A DNA stretch of 64,000 bases, taken from positions 620,001-684,000 of the forward strand of contig JAQQWL010000004.1 in the NCBI GenBank assembly GCA_038363925.1, written 5' to 3'. Below are positions 56,527 through 64,000 of the stretch, one piece after another. The notes beneath the pieces were generated by a model, which was given only the letters and a program-made list of their open reading frames with translations, ran no database searches and was not told the origin of the DNA. How positions within the stretch are numbered: position 1 is the first letter of the stretch; each line of letters opens with the position of its first letter. The stretch comes from Apiospora phragmitis (Eukaryota; Ascomycota; Sordariomycetes; Amphisphaeriales; Apiosporaceae). The position numbers were made by a program, and so were the translations under genes.

Positions 56527-57445
56527 CTATCGAAACTGCGCAAGGTGTTCTTCTATCCTCTCAAGTGCGTAGAGATCATTTTCCGGGGCTGCAATTTGCG
56601 AAGCGTGAAGTGTCCAGCCTTCAGTTCCTCCCTTGAGACCAAGTTCCTCACCCTCCCGCTTACATGAGTCGAAATCGATGATGATGGGATTGTCGTCTTC
56701 ATCAAACATAATATTCGCCGGATTTAGATCGTTGTGTATGAGGCCTTGCTGATGTAGATGTTTAACCCCTTCTTTGATGCCTTGCAAACAATAATGTAAA
56801 TCGAGAGGCTTAGGCATCCGGAGTCGATGAGTGAGCGTCATTGTATATTTGACGAAGCAGAGGCCCCTGACTTTGCCATCCTCGATGAGACAGCCTAGAT
56901 AAGAGGCAATGTTTGGATGGGGTCGATCCTTCAGGATTTCACAAGCCCTGATTTCCGTTACCATACTGGCGCTGAGGGCAAGGGATGCCTCAGAATCGCC
57001 GTATCGCAGTAGGCTCGGCTGTTTCACATAGCAATTGTCGGGAACTGGCTCCGGCGCCCGAGTGAAGCCATCGGACGGCGGCCATATGTTATCCATGGGA
57101 ATTGGAACCAGTTCAAGGTTGCTCGGGTCCACCACATAGTCAGGCGTCAGGCGATCTCGAGTCGTAGTGTAGAAGAATTGATCATTGACGCCCTTGAACA
57201 CAACCTTGGTGCAGTAAAACTCCAGGTCGTTGCCCTCCTCAGAGAATACCTCGCTCTTCTCATAGATCCGGAGGTCCTGTACAATATGAATTTAGCTTTC
57301 GTGATGCACCAAAACTGAACCGTTCTTACTATGTTGATGAGATTCGCAACATCATACACTGCCCGTCTTCATTTACGTGCAAATAAAAGAGACTTACCAT
57401 CAATGAGGCAGGCGCAGTGCCCATTTGTTGGGATTTTAAATTCAT
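56527..57445 (-). CDS. Intact protein kinase-like protein with HND and DFD motifs
   Basis: Exon 1 is 57445-57398 (MNLKSQQMGTAPASLM). After a 121-bp intron (GTAAGT...TACAG), exon 2 is 57276-56527; total 265 residues. The kinase fold is visible from YVKQPSLLRYG (probable ATP lysine), MVTEIRACEIL (alpha-C Glu), HPNIASYLGC, the hinge-side VRGLCFVKY and the catalytic loop LIHNDLNPANIMF. The metal-binding segment is IIIDFDSC in place of DFG, then KGGTEGWT and a short C-lobe. The aspartates of both loops are kept, so activity is possible despite HND/DFD. This is a compact fungal-specific kinase group without a classical glycine loop in view. A short extra exon near 57355 is possible but does not fit the phase. 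Confidence 0.75.
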
Positions 57446-58084
57446 AAGAGTACCAGTGGGTGGCGTGTTCGTACTTCCTCTTTGACAGCAATCAATGCGC
57501 TTTGCTGATCGAAACTACAGATAGTTGAGAAGCGGGTAGGGAATTGAGAGAGCTTGTGGTGTTTGCAACCATTTGGTACAAGCGCAAATTTGGAGGCCTA
57601 GTCACATGATCGTACTACCGATGTTGCGATTGCACGCTAAATTTTACGTGGAAAAAGAATGCAACTAGCTTCTAGGCAAGTCCAAACTAGAGGCCTTCAA
57701 CCGCCCAACACACGGGTTAGTGGATATCCTTCGGTGCCATCTCCCTTCAGTTGGCCTACCTCATACCCATTGCGCACCAAGCAGCTCCGCAGCCGACGGT
57801 CCTAGCTGGTATTAACTGTATCAAAACGGAAGCTGCAGAAGAATTTACGGAATTGCACGTACCATTTCGCAGTTAACTCATGACCACTGCATTAGCTTGA
57901 GCACTCTATCACTAGCTGTGATTGCATGAACCACTTGATATAAAGGCGCTGTGACCGTAGGGCTGCGGGGTGCTTAGACGGACCCGCCATTCCCCCGTAA
58001 ATTAATGCCTGTGCGTACTGGGCAAGCTAAAGTTCGATGACACTCAATAAAAAGAATCTTCACTAATCCAGTCGTCGACTCGCA
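57446..58084. other. Intergenic region
   Basis: About 640 bp upstream of the small kinase. No gene is supported. It contains that gene's promoter. Confidence 0.4.
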
Positions 58085-58656
58085 ATATATCCATATGATT
58101 CCGCCATTGTCCTAGGCCCGCGCAAGCACCAAAAACACCCACTCGCTGAATCCCTACCGACTGCCATCGACCGACGCCCTCGAAAGAAGCCGAAGCACCT
58201 CCAACTAAGCCGGCCGCCACCTCGATTCCAGGACAACTTCCGCGAAATCCCACTCGTCCATGACGCCTTGCGCGAACTGGATCGAAGAAACGCAGTCAAA
58301 CATCCACAGGCTCCTGCGAGCGGCCGTCCCATCACCGGAAGACCGAGCTCCAATCCGTTTAGGCAAACTTCCAGACATCGACGCTTGCGTCTGTACAATG
58401 GCACTCTTTGTTGCCACTTGAGGAGAGACATCTTTACTATCGGAAAACGATATCGCCGACCACGAGAGCCGTTCCAAACACGCGATGGGTTTCTTTCGCC
58501 GATTGGACAGGGAGTTCTATAAAAGAGCGGCTAGGAAATATACCTGCAATGCTCAACAAGGACGTGCTCTTGGGCAATGCAGAGCGCATTAAAGGGTACA
58601 TTTTATCATCACGACCCTTGGCGCATAACCACCAAATCCCTGCGGGCAACGACTAA
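58085..58656 (+). pseudogene. Fragment of a repetitive fungal protein family
   Basis: An open plus frame from about 58070 reads YPYDSAIVLGPRKHQKH, LSRPPPRFQDNFREIP and LVHDALRELDRRNAVKH. The ALRELDRRN motif is one I associate with a multicopy family of hypothetical proteins in ascomycetes. The frame ends at 58522; a second phase continues RVSFADWTGSSIKERLG to 58656. No start codon precedes the motif, so it is a fragment. Function unknown. Confidence 0.35.
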
Positions 58657-58700
58657 GACATATTCCCTGGTATATGAATGCGTTCGAGCTTCACACAGGA

Positions 58701-59336
58701 CTACCTATTAGGCCCAGTTCTCGCCCTCCTCCTTGCCAAGCAGGCGTCAACAACATCAGGAAACCCCTGCTCGCCCATCTCCATCCTTACGCGACGCCTA
58801 TACTCCCACCTAGAATCTCCTTCCCACGGAAAATCTAAACTGCTAGAAAGATGAAATTTGGTCCGAATCCACTCCCGCGGGACAAAGCCGGCGGTTTCCC
58901 AATCAATAACGCCTGTAGAGCGGTCGTTCACATCTAGGATAACATTGCCCGGGCCCAAGTCGCAGTGATAGAAGTGAAATGGCACGGAGCAGCCCATGCC
59001 CATTTCCTTGCTTGCCGCGATGAGATGATCGTTAGTATACGAGTCATCTTGACCAGCCAAATAGCTTTCCGCAAGGGTTCGCTTATTCACGCGACCTATA
59101 TAATCGGCTGCCCAGTGCGACAACTCTCTGCAAACTTCTATGACTCGGTTGATGTAGTATTTCTTCATCTCTTCACCCATAGTCGGCCATTCGCTGCCGA
59201 GAGTTCGGCCCCGCACCGCTGTCGTAAGTAAGACGTAGCGGTTATTCCAAAGCGCATGGTAGAGGACTTGGGGCAAGTTGAGGCCCATCCGCCTCTGGCA
59301 TATAGGTAAAGGCCCCGAGAAGGTGGGGCTTAGCAA
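58701..59336 (-). CDS. APH-fold phosphotransferase, 5' part missing or in an unseen exon
   Basis: The reading YHALWNNRYVLLTTAVRGRTLG, SHWAADYIGRVN is followed by the phosphotransferase loop FHFYHCDLGPGNVILD and VIDWETAGFVPREWIRTKFH. These are hallmarks of the aminoglycoside/choline phosphotransferase (APH) fold: catalytic Asp in HCDLGPGN and metal-binding Asp in DWE. In fungi such proteins rarely act on antibiotics; small-molecule or protein kinases of unknown substrate are more likely. Length is 211 codons where 270-350 is usual, the ATP-lysine N-lobe is absent, and there is no ATG at the left edge, so a first exon or the N-terminal third is missing. The rest is uninterrupted. Confidence 0.65.
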   Translation of the reverse strand: MLSPTFSGPLPICQRRMGLNLPQVLYHALWNNRYVLLTTAVRGRTLGSEWPTMGEEMKKYYINRVIEVCRELSHWAADYIGRVNKRTLAESYLAGQDDSYTNDHLIAASKEMGMGCSVPFHFYHCDLGPGNVILDVNDRSTGVIDWETAGFVPREWIRTKFHLSSSLDFPWEGDSRWEYRRRVRMEMGEQGFPDVVDACLARRRARTGPNR

Positions 59337-59751
59337 AACACTAATGAATCTAGCTGGTAGTACTTAACGGTTTTCGGTTATTTTGTCTCCGGACGTACGC
59401 TGCCTTTACGACACTGTGTATTGGTTTGTGAACCTGGTAGATGAGTCAATTGATCACTACCGGTGAGTGGCTGTCATGATTCAAGGGCCGAAGTTCAATT
59501 CCCATTTCCTATTGCTGGCAAGTAAACAGTTTACTGTGCCTAGCTACTGAGCAAGGGCGTCTATGCAAAAGCCTCCTGGTGCAGAGGCTTGATTTCCCTG
59601 ACTGAAGATTGCATTATAAAAGGGTCCCTCAAATGCAATCCATATCAACACTATGTGTGCATTCTTGTGGACATTCTTGCTTAAAACTTTTGCTTGAAAC
59701 TTTTGCCTCGATTTTATTGAAAACGTCTATCAGGACCTTTGTCCATCAGCC
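59337..59751. other. Divergent intergenic region
   Basis: About 415 bp between the APH gene and the BTB gene. It includes near-duplicate cttgcttaaaactttt/cttttgcttgaaactttt just upstream of the BTB start. It holds the BTB promoter. Confidence 0.4.
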
Positions 59752-60854
59752 ATGTCGCCCAAGACTGACATTGAGGCAACCAACCCATTGGGGAAGTCAA
59801 ATAAGTTTGATCTGTAAGGTCTGACTGAGATCGCAATCTTAGCCGTGCTAACAAAACCAGGCTTCGTTCGAGAACCGTCAAATTCATTATTGGCACCGAG
59901 AAAATCGAGTTTCACGTTCATCCTGGCTTTATTGCCGAACATTCGCCTCTCCTAGACGCTCTAGTGACTCGTGCTATAGAAGGAGTTTCAGAAGGTTGTC
60001 TGATTTGGGAAGACGTCAATCACGACATTTTCCTACGGTTCCTCGAGTTCACTTACACGGGAGACTACACTTGTGCGGCGTCTGTTGCAATAGAACAAGA
60101 TAAATCCGACGTGCACACGTCACCAACGCCGCCCATGACAGTCAAAGGCGAAACTCTCAATTTTTCATACTCCCTGGTTTCATGCAGCCAAGCCGCTGAT
60201 ACAGCTGCCTTCAGCTGTCCACACAATGTCGATGGGCGTGTCGGCAAGAAACGCAAGATCAGTGACATCTTGTGTGACTGTGGGCTCCTTCAGGCCAGAA
60301 AACGTACTATATCCGAGTTTACAACCAGGTACATTACAGCAGACACAAACGCGATTTCGCCAAAGCACTCTGTACAAAGGCCTGTGGAGTTCTTTATTGA
60401 GCATGCTCAGGTGTGGCTTTTTGCTCACAAGTATGCTGTTAATCCCCTCGTGGACTTAGCAGTAGCTAAATTCGTGCACGACCTGGCGGAGTGGAAGATT
60501 TCAAATTCTTCTTTTGTTGCCGAATTTGGAAGGCTCGTCCGTTACTTATACGCCAACACGGATATAGCATCTCAGCTACGACTGATCTTGTCTCACTTTG
60601 GAGCTTGCGTTGTGGATGATGTAGCTGCTTTGGACGGTTGGAAAGCTTTGTTAGAAGAAGTCCCTAGCTTTTCAATGGATCTCCTCAGTTTAATAACTGA
60701 TCAGCGGGTTATGAAACGTCCTCTAACGCTGACGTCGACACCTAGTCTATTGGGTCAGCTACCTATGCAAGGCATCTTCGACGGCGCCGGCGTCTGGGGA
60801 AGCAACAAAGCTTTGCAACATTTGGAGCTAAGGTGTAATGATTGGTTCTGTTAG
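59752..60854 (+). CDS. Intact BTB/POZ domain protein
   Basis: ATG 59752 (MSPKTDIEATNPLGKSNKFD). Exon 1 ends at 59813; a 47-bp intron with branch ctaac follows; exon 2 is 59861-60854; total 351 residues. Exon 2 begins with a BTB core: VKFIIGTEKIEFHVHPGFIAEHSPLL, IWEDVNHDIFLRFLEFTYTGDY. It is followed by a disordered insert with KKRKISDILCDCG and a helical part (HAQVWLFAHKYAVNPLVDLAVAKFV). BTB proteins dimerise and can adapt substrates to Cullin-3 ligases; many ascomycete members are uncharacterised. No break is seen and the start context is good. Confidence 0.82.
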
Positions 60855-61003
60855 GGGCCCTTTTACCTTACTAAACGAATCTATATGGGGAATAGGGCAA
60901 GCCACCTGTGGCTGATGGCTCAGGGTCAATAGTGGGGAGCCATAACAAGATTGTTAGTGTTTTTATGAAGATATGTAGCTTTTTATTCCTGATAGTTTTC
61001 AAA

Positions 61004-61099
61004 CATGACGGCTTCTAGACCTGACGACTTCTAGACCTGACGGCTTCTAGACCTGACGGCTTCCAGACCTGACGACTTCTAGACCTGACGGCTTCTAAA
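61004..61099 (+). repeat. 16-bp tandem repeat array A, six copies
   Basis: Unit cctgacggcttctaga, six consecutive 16-bp copies with 0-2 changes each. No spacers. Confidence 0.95.
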
Positions 61100-61184
61100 G
61101 CTGATACTTTTTTAATCTCATAATTTCCAGTTGATCAGAGAGGATAAAGGTTATTTTAACAGATAACTGTTGTCTAAGACTTAT

Positions 61185-61309
61185 CAGAACCAAAAACTGT
61201 CAGAACCAAAAACTGTCAGAACCAAAACCTGTCAGAACCAAAACCTGTCAGAACTAAAAACTGTCAGAACCAAAAACTGTCAGAACAAAAAGCTGTCAGA
61301 ACCGAAAGG
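61185..61309 (+). repeat. 16-bp tandem repeat array B, about 7.8 copies
   Basis: Unit cagaaccaaaaactgt, seven full copies plus a partial one, each with 0-2 changes. Same period as array A, unrelated sequence. Confidence 0.95.
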
Positions 61310-61438
61310 AAACAACTTCCAAAAATGAGAATTCCCAGTTTCCTATCGAGTTGGGAAACATTTCGCAAAGAACCATGCTCCTTAACTCGCCGCCGCTCCA
61401 TGTTGCTAGTCCTGTCTGTCACCCGTGTCTTCCAACCA

Positions 61439-62383
61439 CTAAACCTCAGTATGACGGGCATGAAATTGCGTAAATTCGGTAAGCATCTGTTCGGTGCCAT
61501 AGTCTTTCCGGGCCGTCATTTGTATCATGCCAAGGAAGTCTGCCGCTGCTGCTCTCAACTTGGCAGGCATCAAGTTCATGACCTCATTGGCAAGGATTTT
61601 CAATGTTGCCAATCTGACAGATAGATCGCGTCTGAGGAGTAGGTTAGTAGTGGTTATAAAATTCAATTCCAATATCGCTTACACAATCTTGTCCACCTTT
61701 TCTGTATACACCAGTATCAGAAGTGGTGACTCCTGCGCCAAAATTCTCCACCGGTTGGCCATTCGTCTGATTTTCTTAGCACTTTTACGAGTCACACCCC
61801 AATGCGTAGAAGCAGCCTGGTAGAGATCGATGGCTGATCTAGCGATGCTGCTGCCTACTTTCGCGGGGAGACGCTTTCTTTTTCGATCGTTCCTGATAGT
61901 AGACGCTAACAAGTCGGTGAATATAGTTAATCGTACTAAAGCCAGCCTGGAAACCCAGTATGGGCCATTTTTAGTAGTAATAGCTACATATAGAACTCGA
62001 AATGCTTTAGTGACAGGAAGGTCGGAGCATGTGCTGGCACTCGACACCGATGTCGCTCTAATGATCTGTACCTATACAGTGTATAAATTCTAACCATTAT
62101 CGCGAAAAAGATTGTTTATATCTGCTCTTATCGATTAACGAACGAGCTCTTGCAAGTCTTCTGAGCCGAGAGCATTTCTTCTGTCTAATTTGCTAGTAGC
62201 CGAGCAAGCCATTGTGTCGCGATTATCTGCTGTGTCCCGCGGTAGTGTGCTTCGAAATCCATCAATAAGTTTGGCAAAAGTAGCTTCAGCCGATTGATCC
62301 ATTTCTAAAAGTTGTAGAGAACGATAGGAACTGGTAAGGAAGAGAAGAATCGATGGGTAGGGGAGGACGAATTGATCAACCAT
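61439..62383 (-). CDS. Unrecognised protein, two or three exons
   Basis: ATG 62383 reads MVDQFVLPYPSILLFLTSSY, MDQSAEATFAKLIDGFRSTL and on to LQELVR. A downstream frame, 62047-61683, reads DLPVTKAFRVLYVAITTKNG, KKIRRMANRWRILAQE and LVYTEKVDKIV. It joins through a clear 51-bp intron (61682-61632, branch ctactaac) to RDLSVRLATLKILANEVMNL, stop 61439. The first junction, near 62140-62060, has no strong donor, so the exon order there is uncertain. It is helical, and some phrases (RRMANRWRIL, FAKLIDGFRS) resemble the downstream Zn2Cys6 gene's tail only in general style. Function unknown; divergent from that gene. Confidence 0.45.
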
Positions 62384-62787
62384 CTCAATATACTCAAATC
62401 ACGGCGAACTAGGTGCCCCTTAAATAGCAGGAGCTGTCCTCTACTAGAACCTGATGCTGCTGAGTAGTAGAACTATTGGTTTTCCGATACCTGTTCAAAG
62501 ACACTTTCCTGCATCCCTTGTTACTTGTTTTATATTTCCTGTAGAGTAACTGGTGAGCTATAAGCGCTGTATCGCTCGCGGTTTTAGCGCCGTGCAATTC
62601 AGTTTCCTGTAACTGGTAGTTAGAAGCTGACAGTCAATTCGAATGGCTTCATTATAAGATATGTCGATTTAGCTGTTGATTTTCCGAGTAAAGCTACCTG
62701 TCATTATACAATTTGCACAACTGTAAATATTGGCGTTTTATCAACTATTCTCAACTCAAGTTCCTCGTTACCTCCCAGTCCTTCACT
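62384..62787. promoter_or_regulatory. Shared divergent promoter region
   Basis: The 404 bp between two divergent starts (62383 minus, 62788 plus) are the only room for both promoters. No specific binding site can be named. Confidence 0.45.
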
Positions 62788-63718
62788 ATGCTCGTTGAGA
62801 ACACAACCGGCATCAGTCCCCTCGTCATCGCAGACAAACACGACAGGAAGAGCAAATGCGAAGCATGTCTAAAATATAAACGAGTTTGCAGCAAGAAGAA
62901 GGGGTAGCACCAAGTGCCTTTTTTGCGCTAAAATTCGTCATATTTGTCGACCGGCTGGTGAAGTTCCTTTGTCCGACCTGGGACATTCCAGGGCAATTTC
63001 ATAGCAACGTTTCTCGCGACAGAAATTACAGCAGAAGACTGAGGTCTACTACCATTGCATTCTTAATCAAGACCTAACAATGCAGGTGGAAAACTTCAGC
63101 ACTGGTCTTAAGGCCTGGGTACATTTGGAAAGAGCCGCTGGCTTCCCGGCCCGGATTCGTAGCACAGATCAACGAATCCGAGATGCTTTCAAGGCGGCCA
63201 CAGAGAACATTTCCAACGGAGGCTTAGTTTCGTGGCTATCTCATATAAAGCTGCTGGATCTCATTGATCGCCTCAAGGCCTTGATTCAGACAGAGAGGCG
63301 TGTGGCAGGACAGGTTGCTCTTAAGGCAGCTATCGACTTATTTGTCGAGTTCCATAGAGATACATTCACAAGGGAGCACTGCTAGGAGATAAGACGTATC
63401 GCACGTCGCTGGGCTATTCTGGCGGGCGCATCGATATTTTCTCTTATGATCTTTACGAATATTGCGGAATCACTCGTGTAAGTCACTTCCCTAGCACTCT
63501 AGACATGCTAAAAGCTAACCGTAACTTAAAGGATGAAGAGGAGTGAGCGCAATGACATCTTGGAAGCACTCGCTGCTCGAATTCAGCACGATAATGGCCC
63601 ATCAATGGCCAAGGTGTATTGCGCACTAGAGAAGATCACTCATGGGCTGCTAAAATCTGGAGAGGAAGTGGATTTCAAACAAGTCAGGAATGCTGTTGAA
63701 CACGAACTAGACTTGTGA
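62788..63718 (+). pseudogene. Zn(II)2Cys6-type gene with a C-terminal helical part, frame broken
   Basis: From ATG 62788: KSKCEACLKYKRVCSKKKG, then one base out of frame STKCLFCAKIRHICRPAG. Together the cysteines are spaced C-x2-C-x6-C...C-x2-C-x6-C, the Gal4-type binuclear zinc cluster that binds DNA. The G-run at 62901-62904 has four bases where three restore the frame. Further on lie in-frame TAG codons at 63002-63004 and 63383-63385. Between and after them the protein reads LKAWVHLERAAGFPARIRST, DLIDRLKALIQTERRVAGQV and a hydrophobic stretch WAILAGASIFSLMIFTNIA. Then a 54-bp intron (63478-63531, branch ctaac) leads to MKRSERNDILEALAARIQ and a stop at 63718. It is either a dead regulator or carries errors. 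Confidence 0.6.
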
Positions 63719-64000
63719 CATGGAATTTTGGGGCTGTCTTGCTAGATATGGTTTCCCTGGCGTTTACTAAGAATATACGTTTATTGCTCTTTCAATGCTT
63801 TGATATTACTCCCCTCATCTGCCAAACGAAATACTGAGACTTTTTATGCCCTAGATTTGACAGGTTCATAAATAAGAACTTGTATCGAACCCTGCATTTA
63901 ACCTCTCCCGGACACGTCACAAACCCATTACGCTCACCTTGAAGATACACTCGGCAAGGCGTGCTGCTATATAATTCTTACGGCCTCACTGATACGTCCG
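63719..64000. other. Right-end region without a gene
   Basis: The last 280 bp show no recognisable gene or repeat. Confidence 0.4.

Larger units (their letters stand above)
60855..61438. other. Intergenic region carrying two 16-bp minisatellites
   Basis: Between the BTB gene (plus) and a minus-strand gene. Apart from the two arrays it is unremarkable. Confidence 0.6.

Noticed and set aside
58701..59336. Antibiotic-resistance aminoglycoside phosphotransferase
   Set aside because: The APH fold is very common in fungal genomes with other substrates, and the N-lobe is missing here; resistance cannot be inferred.
61004..61309. CRISPR-like array
   Set aside because: Units are contiguous with no spacers and the host is a eukaryote; these are minisatellites.
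2835..63385. TAA/TAG read as Gln (alternative genetic code or programmed read-through)
   Set aside because: The in-frame stops are all TAA or TAG, as a recoded genome would show, but intact genes here end at TAG (54471-54473 and the BTB gene) just after conserved sequence, and ascomycetes use the standard meaning. RIP-type C-to-T change explains the pattern.

Overview
The window is nuclear DNA of a filamentous ascomycete (Pezizomycotina). The signs are short spliceosomal introns of about 45-120 bp with GTAAGT-like donors and CTAAC/CTGAC branch sites, HET, F-box/ankyrin, DUF7708, Zn(II)2Cys6 and BTB proteins, two pogo/Fot1-type transposons, and a DUF3435 tyrosine recombinase. The species cannot be told from the sequence. 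The content is an accessory, repeat-rich compartment rather than core genome.

Layout. 1-2.4 kb: no supportable gene. 2.4-6.8 kb (all minus): a broken secreted-protein gene, a membrane-protein gene with an 8-bp duplication frameshift, and an F-box/ankyrin gene (copy 1). 7.9-9.7 kb (+): a broken SRPK-like kinase (copy 1). 11.6-13.4 kb (+): a pantothenate/allantoate-type MFS transporter. 13.7-15.8 kb (minus): two unrecognised genes. 15.9-18.0 kb (minus): F-box/ankyrin copy 2. 18.5-20.7 kb: two truncated HET genes head to head. 22.5-24.1 kb (+): kinase copy 2, with an open frame but no catalytic loop. 24.4-28.2 kb (minus): a gene fragment, a pogo transposase remnant and a truncated AAA+ ATPase. 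28.7-30.5 kb (+): a DUF7708 protein. 31.0-34.8 kb (minus): a medium-chain oxidoreductase and a hexose-type MFS transporter. 36.7-40.3 kb: a 3.5-kb, extremely AT-rich pogo element with terminal inverted repeats, mutated by RIP. 41.4-43.4 kb (minus): a dynamin remnant. 44.2-46.9 kb: a small membrane protein and an ankyrin protein. 47.1-49.6 kb (+): a DUF3435 tyrosine recombinase of the Starship-captain family. 51.5-64 kb: possible Starship cargo or ordinary accessory genes, including an intact winged-helix/helical-repeat NLR-like protein, an intact small kinase, a partial APH-fold kinase, an intact BTB protein, two adjacent 16-bp minisatellites, and a divergent pair ending in a Zn2Cys6 gene.

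How it fits together. The region is dominated by families linked to fungal non-self recognition and signalling (HET, ankyrin, AAA+, DUF7708, dynamin, NLR-like, kinases), interleaved with dead transposons. An F-box/ankyrin gene divergent from a membrane-anchored SRPK-like kinase occurs twice, which suggests an old duplication of a two-gene module. Most genes carry breaks of two kinds. In-frame TAA/TAG codons inside otherwise conserved protein sequence fit C-to-T decay (RIP or drift). Single-base indels, often in homopolymers, could be real or uncorrected assembly errors. The genes at 51.8-54.5, 56.5-57.4 and 59.8-60.9 kb appear fully intact. All family assignments come from reading translations by eye; no database search was possible.
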